A stretch of 64,000 bases of DNA from an uncultured Bacteroidota bacterium. Lineage in GTDB: Bacteria; Bacteroidota; Bacteroidia; Flavobacteriales; Flavobacteriaceae. Below, one piece after another: positions 19,015-26,950 of this stretch (position 1 is the stretch's first letter; each line of letters opens with the position of its first letter). The DNA lies in NCBI GenBank assembly GCA_902609035.1, contig CACLQG010000002.1, positions 17,501 through 81,500 of the forward strand. Direction: 5' to 3'. Below the pieces are notes generated by a model that saw only the letters and a program-made list of their open reading frames with translations, did not search any database and had not been told where the DNA came from. A program made the position numbers and the translations under genes.

Positions 19015-19304
19015 TTGTTTTGGAGATTATTAAAAATCAAAAATCAATACTAGATTCCATCATTTTTGAAATTTATGACCTTGAAGAACAATCATAAGGG
19101 ATTATATTTTTTATGATTAAAGATTTGGTTGTTACTGGATATTTTACATTAGAAATAGGAATAAAAGGTATTGGTTATATGGGCGTTACCTTCAATGTGT
19201 GGGATGATATTTCAGGAGAGGAATTCAAAGATTACGATGTGGAATATGATTGGGCAAGGTTTACCAAATGTATTGATCAGAATCTTAACGAAATTACAAA
19301 ATGA
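19015..19304 (+). pseudogene. Remnant of gluconate 2-dehydrogenase subunit 3-like gene
   Basis: An open segment from 19113 (63 codons) reads IKDLVVTGYFTLEIGIKGIGYMG then NVWDDISGEEF and ends WARFTKCIDQNLNEI. This resembles, from memory, the C-terminal part of the gluconate 2-dehydrogenase subunit 3 family. A stop at about 19096 separates it from a weakly matching piece further upstream (EIIKNQKSILDSIIFEI). The N-terminal half with the TAT signal is missing. In relatives this subunit sits with a GMC oxidoreductase and a TIM-barrel epimerase, and such an epimerase gene follows directly here, which supports the reading. The 63-codon piece could alternatively still be expressed as a short protein. 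Confidence 0.5.
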
Positions 19305-19333
19305 CGTTAAAACGGAAACTTATTAAACTAAAC

Positions 19334-20275
19334 ATGAATAATATGAACAGAAAACAATTTTTATCTACCACAGGTTTATCGACGCTGGCATTGGCTTTTC
19401 CTATTCCAATTTTTTCCAGTAATAATGTATTTAAAAATAAAATTTCATTAGCTCAATGGTCGATGAATCAATCATTTTTCTCAGGGAAAAAGGATCCCCA
19501 CGATTTCCCGTTATTGGCTGCTGAATTGGGTTTTCAGGGAGTTGAGTATGTAAATCAATTTTATTTTGATCAGTTAAAAGACGGTACTACCTCATCAAAA
19601 AATGTCAAAAGTCTCGCCAAAAAACTAAATACAAGGGCTCAAGAAAGTAATATTTCCAATGTTTTGATAATGATTGACCAAGAGGGAGAATTGGCCGCAA
19701 GTACTTCAAAAAAAATAAATAGATCCATTGAGCAGCACAAAAAATGGTTGGAATTGGCTGCAGAATTGGGATGTCAATCAGTTAGAGTCAACTTATCTGG
19801 TGTTAAAAACCCATTTATTTGGATAGATAAATCTGTAGAAGGATTAACCGGTTTGTGCGAATTCGCAAAAACTATGGATATTAATGTCATTGTAGAGAAT
19901 CACGGAGGGCTATCCTCTGATGCAAGCTTGCTGGCGCAAGTCATGAAAAAAACCAATTTGGACAACTGTGGAACACTTCCAGATTTTGGAAATTTTTGTA
20001 TTTCAAACGATTGGGGTGCTGATCTCCGTTGTAAAGTAGAATATGATAAATACAAGGGAGTGGCAGAATTGATGCCTTACGCTAAGTCAGTAAGTGCCAA
20101 ATCTTATAATTTTGACGAGAATGGTAATGAAACCAAAATCGACTACGTAAGGATGATGAAAATCGTGAAGGATCATGATTATAAAGGTTTTATTGGAGTG
20201 GAATATGAAGGCAATGTTTTGAATGAAAAAGACGGTATTTTGGCTACCAAAAATCTAATTGAAAGATTACTTTAA
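19334..20275 (+). CDS. Sugar phosphate isomerase/epimerase (xylose isomerase-like TIM barrel), exported
   Basis: About 313 residues. The N-terminus MNRKQFLSTTGLSTLALAFP looks like a TAT-type or Sec signal with a lysine/arginine-rich start. The mature part is an AP-endonuclease-2/xylose-isomerase TIM barrel. It has LAAELGFQGVEYV early, LAAELGCQSVRVN mid-protein, the metal-site segment INVIVENHGG, GTLPDFGNF and a final GFIGVEYEGN. Such proteins epimerise or isomerise sugars. The substrate is unknown. An ATG at 19301 overlaps the upstream remnant, but ATG 19334 (or 19343) gives a better signal peptide. The GH20 gene follows after 9 bases, implying an operon. Confidence 0.8.
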   Translation: MNNMNRKQFLSTTGLSTLALAFPIPIFSSNNVFKNKISLAQWSMNQSFFSGKKDPHDFPLLAAELGFQGVEYVNQFYFDQLKDGTTSSKNVKSLAKKLNTRAQESNISNVLIMIDQEGELAASTSKKINRSIEQHKKWLELAAELGCQSVRVNLSGVKNPFIWIDKSVEGLTGLCEFAKTMDINVIVENHGGLSSDASLLAQVMKKTNLDNCGTLPDFGNFCISNDWGADLRCKVEYDKYKGVAELMPYAKSVSAKSYNFDENGNETKIDYVRMMKIVKDHDYKGFIGVEYEGNVLNEKDGILATKNLIERLL

Positions 20276-20284
20276 TTTTCATCT

Positions 20285-21838
20285 ATGCGTTATTTATCAA
20301 AAAAAATATTTCTTGTTGCTTGCTTTATTTTATTAATGATGACTGGATGTAATCCTTTGCAACCGATTTATTCCTTGGATAAAGTTCCTTTTATCCCACT
20401 TCCGTTTGAAATAAATTTAACAGATGAGATATTGGCCATTGATGCCATTAAATCCATTCGCATGAAAAGTGAAGATGAGAATCTTTTTAAAATGGCTCGA
20501 GACTTAAATACTTTTTGGAAAAAATATACCCAACAGGATTTACTTATTTTAGATGATTTGGCTGACTTCGATGGCGCTATTAATCTAATAGTAGATTCCA
20601 ATTTTGATAGCCTCGATGAGGCTTATGAGCTTGAAATTAAATCAGACAAAATCAGTATCAAAGCAGAATCAGCCGAGGGTGTCTTTCGCGGAATTAAGAC
20701 TTTAGAGCAAATTATAGTACTCAGTCAGTTGGCGGGAGGATCTGAATTTTTATCCCTTCCTGGAGGAAAAATCAATGACCATCCTTATTACGAATACAGA
20801 GGTGCCATGCTGGATGTAGCGCGTCATTTCTTTTCTGTAACCGACGTAAAAAGATATATTGATATATTGAGTATATATAAAATAAACTTTTTACATTTCC
20901 ATCTTTCAGATGATCAAGGTTGGCGAATTGAAATTAAGTCCAGACCAAAGCTTACTGAGATTGGAGGTCAAACAGAAGTAGGTGGAGGTAAAGGTGGTTT
21001 TTATAACCAAGAGGAATTTAAAGAAATAGTTGCTTATGCAGCAGAAAGATTCATTACCATTGTTCCCGAAATCGACCTTCCCGGGCATACCAACGCAGCT
21101 TTGGCATCCTATGCTAACCTAAATTGTAATGGTAAAGCGACAAAACTATATACGGGTACAGAAGTTGGTTTTTCCACTTTGTGTGTCGACAAAGAAGAAA
21201 CCTATGAATTTGTGGACGATGTGATAAGAGAAATCAGTGAAATGACAACTGGTCCATATTTTCATATTGGTGGAGATGAATCTCATGTCACTCCAGAGAA
21301 AGACTTTAATTTTTTTATGAACCGTACCCTCAAAATTGTAAAAAAGTACAATAAAACTCCTATGGGATGGTATGAACTGATCACTGCCGATATTCCAGAA
21401 GAAACTCTATTGCAATATTGGGCCAAAAAAGAGGATTTCTCCAAAGTTATGTCTAAAAAATCTAAAATCCTCATTTCTGCCTCCTCCTTCTGTTATTTAG
21501 ATATGAAGTATGACAGTATTACACCTTTGGGATTGTTTTGGGCAGGATATTTACCCGTCAAAAAAGCCTATGATTGGGATCCCAATACTTTAGTTCCTAA
21601 ATTTAATAACGACCAAATTGTAGGTCTAGAAGCTCCTCTGTGGAGTGAAACCTTGGAAAACTTTGACGATATCGCATATATGGCCTTTCCAAGAATCATT
21701 GGTCATGCTGAGATAGGTTGGACTGAAGCTAGAAAAAGACAATGGAATGAATATGCCCAAAGATTGTCATTCCACGGTAAACTTTTGGAGGCTTTGGATA
21801 TTAAATACTACCGTGCTGTGGAAATAGACTGGAAATAG
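20285..21838 (+). CDS. Beta-N-acetylhexosaminidase, GH20 lipoprotein
   Basis: A 517-residue protein with a lipoprotein signal (LLMMTGC, lipid-attached C22), so it is probably anchored in the periplasm or outer membrane. A GH20 N-terminal alpha/beta domain (about 35-160) precedes the catalytic barrel, which begins YRGAMLDVARHF. HFHLSDDQGWRIEIK (205-219) and PEIDLPGHTNAA (261-272) follow. The catalytic pair D331-E332 lies in HIGGDES. It removes terminal GlcNAc or GalNAc from chitin oligomers or glycans by substrate-assisted catalysis. It probably feeds the NagB-PIG-L enzyme encoded 1.3 kb upstream. It is convergent with the DUF1080 gene. Confidence 0.9.
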   Translation: MRYLSKKIFLVACFILLMMTGCNPLQPIYSLDKVPFIPLPFEINLTDEILAIDAIKSIRMKSEDENLFKMARDLNTFWKKYTQQDLLILDDLADFDGAINLIVDSNFDSLDEAYELEIKSDKISIKAESAEGVFRGIKTLEQIIVLSQLAGGSEFLSLPGGKINDHPYYEYRGAMLDVARHFFSVTDVKRYIDILSIYKINFLHFHLSDDQGWRIEIKSRPKLTEIGGQTEVGGGKGGFYNQEEFKEIVAYAAERFITIVPEIDLPGHTNAALASYANLNCNGKATKLYTGTEVGFSTLCVDKEETYEFVDDVIREISEMTTGPYFHIGGDESHVTPEKDFNFFMNRTLKIVKKYNKTPMGWYELITADIPEETLLQYWAKKEDFSKVMSKKSKILISASSFCYLDMKYDSITPLGLFWAGYLPVKKAYDWDPNTLVPKFNNDQIVGLEAPLWSETLENFDDIAYMAFPRIIGHAEIGWTEARKRQWNEYAQRLSFHGKLLEALDIKYYRAVEIDWK

Positions 21839-21848
21839 AAAGACCTCT

Positions 21849-22442
21849 TTAAAGCGATTTTATCTCAAGGTTTCGCCATTTTACTTTTATGCCTCCACCA
21901 CTGTGAATTTGAAGTGCAATGGAGCCTTTTCCTTGTCCAATTTTCTCATCTTCTAAGCTGATCATCTTTATGCCATTGAGCCAAGTAGTGACTTTATCTC
22001 CAACTACTTTAATCTTCATGCGATTCCATTCTCCCATTCTTAGAGCTTTATCTTTTTCAGGACCGGGTTGGATCAACCACCCTCGTCCATAAGACTCGTA
22101 AATACCTCCACTATTATTTCCAGGAGGAGCAACCTCTGCTTGCCATCCACTGATTTTTGTACCCTCGAGTTTAGATCTAAAGAATACACCACTGTTTCCA
22201 TTAGCTTCTTGTTTGAACTCTAAGGTGAGGATAAAATCATAGTAAAATTTATTTGTGGAGAGATAGCCGTATTTTTTATCAGGTCCACTTTCACAGACTA
22301 GTAAACCTTTTTCTACATACCACAGCTCAGTGCCATGAATATTCCAACCACTTAAATTTTCACCATTAAAAAGAGAAGTTTTTTGAGCGTTTAAGAAAGT
22401 CGCGGCTAATAAGAAAAATAAAAAAATATTCAGGTGCCTCAT
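21849..22442 (-). CDS. DUF1080 (3-keto-disaccharide hydrolase) family secreted protein
   Basis: About 197 residues with a signal peptide (MRHLNIFLFFLLAATFLNAQ). The single domain is a concanavalin-like DUF1080 fold: LFNGENLSGWNIHG at the start, GNSGVFFRSKLEG in the middle and a WLNGIKMISLEDEKIGQGKGSIALQIH-type end. Members hydrolyse 3-keto-glycosides or bind polysaccharides. ATG 22442 is preferred over ATG 22460 because a -7 box at 22469-22476 would leave only about two bases of leader before the latter. It is convergent with GH20 and probably monocistronic. Confidence 0.85.
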   Translation of the reverse strand: MRHLNIFLFFLLAATFLNAQKTSLFNGENLSGWNIHGTELWYVEKGLLVCESGPDKKYGYLSTNKFYYDFILTLEFKQEANGNSGVFFRSKLEGTKISGWQAEVAPPGNNSGGIYESYGRGWLIQPGPEKDKALRMGEWNRMKIKVVGDKVTTWLNGIKMISLEDEKIGQGKGSIALQIHSGGGIKVKWRNLEIKSL

Positions 22443-22468
22443 TTTAAGAGATTTATGCAATTAATAAC

Positions 22469-22476
22469 CAAATTTA
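22469..22476 (-). promoter_or_regulatory. -7 promoter element of the DUF1080 gene (TAAATTTG)
   Basis: On the minus strand TAAATTTG matches the TAnnTTTG consensus. Transcription would start around 22462, leaving a leader of about 20 bases to ATG 22442. The -33 TTG is not evident. Confidence 0.45.
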
Positions 22477-22535
22477 GCTTAATTATTAAATAGTTTGAAT
22501 TTCAAAAAGAACAATAAATGTATAAAACAAGCAAA

Positions 22536-23093
22536 TTAATTCTTTTGATCAAGAAGTTCAATTTCAATATTATTAATGAATTTTGTATTAAACCGATAAT
22601 AAATTTCTCCTAACTCATTGTTAAAAATCGTAAAAATAAAAGTTGTATCATCTGAATTATCTAGAAATGAGTTTTTATTCCTAAAAGGTTTAATATCAAT
22701 AACCTCGAAAACTCTGCTGCTAAGTATTCTATAATTATTATTAGCCTGATAAAAAACTAAAGTTCCAAAGTTTCCATTTGTGGAATGCTGTTTAAACCCT
22801 TTATTTTTTTTGTCCTTAATTATTCTTCTGAAGCGTTTATCTTTGTAAAAGTTTTTATAGTAATTCTGTCTGAACTCTTTATTTACTGAAATAGGCGTTA
22901 TCTTATTATTTAAGTACTTTGATTTTAAATCAATAATACTAATAGAGTTTGTATTCGTTTTATCATTAAGATATCTAGAATCAATATATTCATTTCTTGA
23001 ATCATCAAAATCACTTTTGTCAGCCCATGTTTTGAGTTGAACTGATTGACAAAAAATAATGATAGGACAAAATAGCAGTAAGTATTTAAACAA
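22536..23093 (-). CDS. Hypothetical secreted protein
   Basis: A 185-residue protein with a short signal peptide (LLLFCPIIIFCQS). The mature part is rich in lysine, asparagine and aromatic residues (YYKNFYKDKRFRRIIKDKKNKGF near the middle is strongly basic). It ends with a beta-rich segment (TFIFTIFNNELGEIYYRFN). I do not recognise a family. It begins one base after the upstream gene stops, so the two form an operon. Its bases are even more AT-rich than the neighbours, which may indicate recent acquisition or weak selection. Confidence 0.65.
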   Translation of the reverse strand: MFKYLLLFCPIIIFCQSVQLKTWADKSDFDDSRNEYIDSRYLNDKTNTNSISIIDLKSKYLNNKITPISVNKEFRQNYYKNFYKDKRFRRIIKDKKNKGFKQHSTNGNFGTLVFYQANNNYRILSSRVFEVIDIKPFRNKNSFLDNSDDTTFIFTIFNNELGEIYYRFNTKFINNIEIELLDQKN

Positions 23094-23094
23094 T

Positions 23095-23730
23095 TTATTT
23101 AGTGTAAGGAATTCTTCTAGTAACTTTTCTCATTAACACATTTATCAAATCTTGTGAGTCAGAACCTAATCCTCCCTTAACTTTCTTTAAGTAATTAACT
23201 ACTAATTCGTCATCCCTTGTATCGTAAAAATCGAAGTTGCAAATTGCACTCTGAGTAGAACCAAATGCACCAAATAAGGCTCCTAGTGCTATACTTGCTG
23301 CTGCTGACATAGGTTTATTTGTCTCAAAAGTCCCCATCACAATACAATCTACTCCTAAAATTTTACCTAATTCACTTGGAAGATATTCTTGATAATTATG
23401 AATGTCAACACCAGCTTTTTTTAACAAAGCATTTGTACGAGCTGGGGTTTGAACGTTTATTGTTAGTGATCCTCTTTTTTTTCTTGTTAAAAACCATGAA
23501 TGCATACCTTTTTGAACATCTAAAGCTTCAGCTTTCTCCATTTCTTCAATTTGTTCTGAAGTAAACTCCTTTAATTGTTTAGGACGAAGCTTAACTTGAG
23601 TGTCAAGGGGAAGAATTGCCATAGTTTTGGTATTTGCCGCATAATTATCACCATCAGGGTGTACGTATAATTTAGTTTGAGCTCCTAAATAAGAAGAGAA
23701 TAATAAGAATATAATTAATATTTTTTTCAT
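23095..23730 (-). CDS. Hypothetical exported protein, CsgG/LpoB-like
   Basis: A 211-residue protein with a signal peptide ending LGAQ. It starts the mature part with a TMAILPLDTQVKLRPKQ strand. A long charged helix follows (KEFTSEQIEEMEKAEALDVQ), then NALLKKAGVDIHNYQEYLPSELGKILGVDCIVMGTFETNKP. The order of an AILP strand, helix, ELGKILGVDCIVMG and an effector strand recalls the CsgG/LpoB/GNA1162 fold of periplasmic lipoproteins, but there is no lipobox. A glycine/alanine-rich segment (AAASIALGALFGAFGS) may touch the membrane. The function is unknown. It leads a two-gene unit with the 185-residue protein. This is a fold-level guess from pattern, not a search. Confidence 0.65.
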   Translation of the reverse strand: MKKILIIFLLFSSYLGAQTKLYVHPDGDNYAANTKTMAILPLDTQVKLRPKQLKEFTSEQIEEMEKAEALDVQKGMHSWFLTRKKRGSLTINVQTPARTNALLKKAGVDIHNYQEYLPSELGKILGVDCIVMGTFETNKPMSAAASIALGALFGAFGSTQSAICNFDFYDTRDDELVVNYLKKVKGGLGSDSQDLINVLMRKVTRRIPYTK

Positions 23731-24433
23731 TGGTTAGTTTTATTATATAATACAATATAATAAAAGAATATCAAACAAAACCTTACAATTATTAAATTTA
23801 AGCTCGTCAGTTGGTATAACCAAGCTTCAAAGGTTTGTGACATTTATATGTAAAAGTTAATTTGACTTATCTATGGGGTTTAAGAGTGCCACAGCTCACT
23901 GAGGGAAATACCAGTGATTTAATTATTTCTTAAACTTAATTGCATTAGTATGAGCTGAATTACAGAAGAGGTCCTTTATCTTAATTATAAGGTGATGTTG
24001 GATTAACTAATACATTATCTATAGTTTATAATTCCTAGGAATTTTATCTGTTTCCTCATCATTGAAGAAAAGTATACAAATCAAATCTAAACCCCATTTT
24101 CCATCCTACTCCCTAAATTCAAATTCCCTAAAACATCGAAATTTATCGGTAAAAAAAGATTATTGCCAACATATTTGTAAATCCAACTAGAAAGTATTGA
24201 CTTGTCATTTTTTTAGTAGGAAGCTCGGTCAAATAAAAAGTGATTTTAATTTTAGGGTGTGGGGGGGCAGATTTGAAAGTATTGTTTAGAGATTTTTGGA
24301 GAAAACTGAATTTATTTATTCACAGATTTTAGTGTATTTACTGTCAGTTGATTGTCAGTCTGTATATATTTAATGATTATTAATAGTCATAAGATATAGT
24401 ATTTTTTATTCTGTATTATCAGCTAAACCACAT
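23731..24433. other. Gene-poor region beside tRNA-Met
   Basis: About 700 bases without a plausible coding frame on either strand. It is AT-rich with scattered short repeats such as two nearby GTCAG words around 24345-24360 and a run of seven G at 24261-24267. I see no integrase, repeat array or conserved RNA structure. Its place at the 3' side of a tRNA gene, next to two genes of unknown function, would suit an old integration scar, but no duplicated tRNA end was found. Confidence 0.5.
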
Positions 24434-24462
24434 AAAAAAAGGCTTTCAGAGGTATGAAAGCC
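24434..24462 (-). terminator. Rho-independent terminator of tRNA-Met
   Basis: GGCTTTCA at 24441-24448 pairs perfectly with TGAAAGCC at 24455-24462 across a six-base loop. Seven A follow on the left, which become a U tract on the minus strand just after the tRNA. Confidence 0.8.
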
Positions 24463-24472
24463 TGCTTTTTTG

Positions 24473-24549
24473 TGGTAGCGAGAGGGAGACTTGAACTCCC
24501 GACCTCCGGGTTATGAATCCGACGCTCTAACCGGCTGAGCTACCTCGCC
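24473..24549 (-). tRNA. tRNA-Met (anticodon CAT)
   Basis: The minus strand folds as a 77-base cloverleaf with encoded CCA. The acceptor stem is GGCGAGG/TCTCGCT (including G-U pairs), the D-stem GCTC/GAGC, the anticodon loop TTCATAA and the T-arm GGGAG-TTCAAGT-CTCCC. Anticodon CAT fits methionine. The initiator-type run of three G-C pairs in the anticodon stem is absent, so it is an elongator, or less likely the Ile2 tRNA whose C34 is modified to lysidine. Position 31-39 reads A-C, a mismatch at the top of the anticodon stem. Confidence 0.9.
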
Positions 24550-24562
24550 ATTTTTAGATTCG

Positions 24563-24570
24563 CAAATATA
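24563..24570 (-). promoter_or_regulatory. -7 promoter element of tRNA-Met (TATATTTG)
   Basis: On the minus strand TATATTTG matches TAnnTTTG and lies 13 bases before the tRNA 5' end. This is a natural distance for transcription of a short precursor. Confidence 0.5.
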
Positions 24571-24676
24571 AAATTATAATTTTTAGTGATACTTTGTCTT
24601 TTAAAAAAAATAAACACATTTGGTACAACCTTAACTTTTTTGTATATATTGATGCACTAATATTGCCTTAATTAGT

Positions 24677-25063
24677 ATGAAAACCTTCTTCACTATAGAG
24701 TACGACTTCCATGCTTCTCCACAATTGTTATATCAGTACCTTTCTACGCCCTCAGGCTTGTCAGAGTGGTTTGCTGATAATGTCAATTCCAGAGGTGAAA
24801 ACTTTCTTTTTATTTGGGATGATTCGGAAGAAAAGGCGAAGTTAATTCAGACCAAGTCCAATGAAAGAGTTAGATTTCAATGGGACAATGGTGAGGCGAA
24901 TGCTTCCGATTATTATTTTGAGTTCAAAATCGAGGTGGATGAAATTACCAAAGACGTTTCCTTAGTAGTTTCAGATTATGCCGATGAGGACGAATTGGAC
25001 GAATCCAAATTATTATGGGATAATTTAATATTTGACCTCAAGCAAGTACTAGGTTCTGCCTAA
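24677..25063 (+). CDS. START-like domain protein (SRPBCC fold)
   Basis: A 128-residue single-domain protein. KTFFTIEYDFHASPQLLYQYL, then STPSGLSEWFADNV and a strand-rich middle with RVRFQWDN, end in an amphipathic helix (LLWDNLIFDLKQVLGSA). This is the START-like version of the SRPBCC/AHSA1 fold common in Bacteroidota. It has no signal or membrane segment. The ligand and role are unknown. It precedes the aminotransferase class IV gene by 10 bases, the usual gene pair in Flavobacteria, and YqgE is convergent downstream. Confidence 0.85.
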   Translation: MKTFFTIEYDFHASPQLLYQYLSTPSGLSEWFADNVNSRGENFLFIWDDSEEKAKLIQTKSNERVRFQWDNGEANASDYYFEFKIEVDEITKDVSLVVSDYADEDELDESKLLWDNLIFDLKQVLGSA

Positions 25064-25073
25064 AACTTTTAAA

Positions 25074-25908
25074 ATGATTAATTTTAACGGAGAATGTTTT
25101 AATAACTTAAAGTCTGTTCCAGAAGAATTACTTCTAAATTTAGACTCCCTGCCCATACACGTAAATCATATTATTGCCATAAAGGGTAAAATTTCTTTGC
25201 TGGAGTCCCACTATTTTTCAATAATGGCCAGCCTCAGAAGATTCAGGGTAAAAATTCCTATGTATTATACACTTAACTTTTTTCAGGAGCAAACTGATAA
25301 TTTAAGCAAGCTTGAGGATAATAAAGAGGAGTTAAAAAAAATCACTATTAAATTTTACAGAACCCATAATCCTGAACCCAACTCTCCAGTAACCTCCATT
25401 TGTTTTTTAATGCAAATTGATGAACTCTACATGGGTGGCAAGGATATAAATTTAACCCTTTATAAAGACTATTATTTATTTGCAGACGAATTTTCCAATC
25501 TATTTCAAACCAATGAGTCGCTGCGCAAACTGGGGCAGGTATTTGCCTACGAAAATGGTTTTCGAGCTTCATTATTATTAAATCATCACAAAAGACTGGC
25601 AGAAAGTACTCATGGGGCGGTTTTTTTAATTCGAGAGGATGGTATTCAAACACCAGCTCTCTCTGAGGGGGGGGGTCAACTCAGTAATTCGTCATGCGCT
25701 AATTGAATTTTTAAATAATAAAAATAAAGCTGCGGTAATTGAAACAGAAATACCCACTTTTAGTATTCAACAATCACAAGAGATTTTTTTGATTTCCGCT
25801 GAGTATGGTTGGACCAATGTGGATCAATTCAGAAGGAAAGTATTCGAAAAGAAAGAGTCTGAAATAATCAGAAAAGAATTTCTGGACAACTTAAAGAATC
25901 AATTGTGA
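25074..25908 (+). pseudogene. Aminotransferase class IV-like gene split by a frameshift at a nine-G run
   Basis: The frame from 25074 reads a fold-type IV PLP protein (LLESHYFSIMASLRRFRVKI, then FAYENGFRASLLLNHHKRLAESTHGAVFLI, ending IQTPALSEGG) but stops at 25706. The missing C-terminus (VNSVIRHALIEFL to NLKNQL) continues in another frame to 25908. The break is the run of nine G at 25667-25675. Eight G would restore one 278-residue protein. By my alignment from memory, the PLP-binding lysine position in the LKTTN-type motif is occupied by F144 in LFQTN, so PLP chemistry may already be lost. Alternatives are a sequencing error or slippage-based switching. The 3' end overlaps the YqgE gene by 10 bases. 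Confidence 0.7.
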
Positions 25909-26444
25909 TAGGGGTTTTCAGGGGTATTTGACCAGATTATGTATTGGCCACCTAGGGCGATCATTTGATCTTTCCATAATCCCTCTGGCTGGTGAGAAAG
26001 GATTTTACTGGCCAATGAATTTTTAACCACTATCCATGATTTGGCACCGATTTCTTGTTTTAGTTGCTCACTGGACCAACCGGAATAGCCCAAAAAGAAC
26101 CTGATGTCGTTTTGACCCAGTACTTCTTCGTTGACTAAGGCCACAATTTTATCGAATTCTCCTCCCCAAAAAAGTTTATCATCTATTTTGTTACTCTTTG
26201 GGATCAAATGCCCAGCATTGTGAATAAAAAATAAATTATCCTGTTCCACAGGACCACCATTATAGAGCGGAAAACTTAATTTAATTTCAGGAAGTACATC
26301 ATTGATTTCGAAACTAAGAGGTTTATTTAAAATGAAACCCAAATAACCCGAATCCTTTTTTTCTACCATGATCACAATGGATCTGTGGAAATTTTGATCA
26401 CCAAAAACTGAAGGCTCAGCAACAAGTAGTTTTCCTGATTCCAT
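25899..26444 (-). CDS. YqgE/AlgH family protein (UPF0301)
   Basis: A 181-residue cytosolic protein with the family start SGKLLVAEPSVFGDQNFHRSIVI. It then has GYLGFILNKPLSFEI, LYNGGPVEQDNLFFIH and RFFLGYSGWSSEQLKQEI. All conserved YqgE/AlgH blocks are present at normal length. The biochemical role is unknown; in pseudomonads AlgH influences alginate regulation. It is convergent with the broken aminotransferase gene and lies downstream of HU, separated by a terminator. Confidence 0.88.
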   Translation of the reverse strand: MESGKLLVAEPSVFGDQNFHRSIVIMVEKKDSGYLGFILNKPLSFEINDVLPEIKLSFPLYNGGPVEQDNLFFIHNAGHLIPKSNKIDDKLFWGGEFDKIVALVNEEVLGQNDIRFFLGYSGWSSEQLKQEIGAKSWIVVKNSLASKILSHQPEGLWKDQMIALGGQYIIWSNTPENPYHN

Positions 26445-26501
26445 TATTGAATTTCTTTGTTGTTATTTAAATTTAATTTAGTCAATAAATGAATAAAAGG
26501 C

Positions 26502-26530
26502 AAAAAAAAAGCCTCCCGTTGGGAAGCTTT
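26502..26530 (-). terminator. Rho-independent terminator of the HU gene
   Basis: On the minus strand AAGC.TCCC at 26509-26517 pairs with GGGA.GCTT at 26521-26529 (one internal mismatch) across a three-base loop. Nine A on the plus strand (26502-26510) give the U tract. It lies 20 bases after the HU stop. Confidence 0.8.
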
Positions 26531-26550
26531 AATTGTTTTGGTCATAATTG

Positions 26551-26823
26551 TTAGTTCACAGAACCTGATAATTCGGCACCAGCCTTAAATTTTACTACAT
26601 TTTTAGCAGCAATTTTGATGGTGGCTCCAGTTTGGGGGTTTCTTCCTTCCCTGGCCGCTCTATTAGAAACTGACCAAGACCCAAATCCAACTAGAGAAAC
26701 TCGTCCTCCTCCTTTAAGAGTTGATCCTACACTACCGATTAAAGATTCGAGTGCTGCTTTGGCAGCTGCTTTTGAGATACCAGCATCATCTGCCATGGCA
26801 TCAATTAATTCTGATTTATTCAT
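26551..26823 (-). CDS. HU family DNA-binding protein
   Basis: A 90-residue histone-like protein. The N-terminal helices MNKSELIDAMADDAGISKAA are followed by VSLVGFGSWSVSNRAAREGRNPQTG, the conserved saddle and DNA-binding arm with the proline (RNPQTG) that intercalates into DNA. The C-terminus is NVVKFKAGAELSGSVN. It shapes the nucleoid as a dimer. It is monocistronic, bounded by a strong promoter at 26851-26880 and a terminator at 26502-26530, as expected for an abundant protein. Confidence 0.93.
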   Translation of the reverse strand: MNKSELIDAMADDAGISKAAAKAALESLIGSVGSTLKGGGRVSLVGFGSWSVSNRAAREGRNPQTGATIKIAAKNVVKFKAGAELSGSVN

Positions 26824-26850
26824 AATCTATAAAGTTAACTATTAGATTAA

Positions 26851-26880
26851 CAAATTTATACGCTTTACGAAAAGACCCAA
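26851..26880 (-). promoter_or_regulatory. Promoter of the HU gene (TTG-N19-TAAATTTG)
   Basis: On the minus strand a TTG at 26880-26878 is followed by exactly 19 bases and TAAATTTG at 26858-26851. This is a full match to the Bacteroidota vegetative consensus. The leader to the HU ATG is about 20-25 bases. It is the clearest promoter in the window. Confidence 0.7.
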
Positions 26881-26950
26881 GAAAAATCGGCTGAAATCCC
26901 CATTATTGTTAATAAAAACCGCTATTTGTTGATAATGGAAGTATTTTAAT

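Noticed and set aside
24261..24267. Run of seven G as a second slippage tract
   Set aside because: It lies in non-coding sequence with no gene or promoter to switch.
23731..24470. Integrated element next to tRNA-Met
   Set aside because: No integrase, no duplicated tRNA end and no mobile gene were found, so only a gene-poor region is recorded.
25348..25653. 101-codon minus-strand frame within the aminotransferase gene
   Set aside because: It is antisense to conserved coding sequence and has no similarity to any family.
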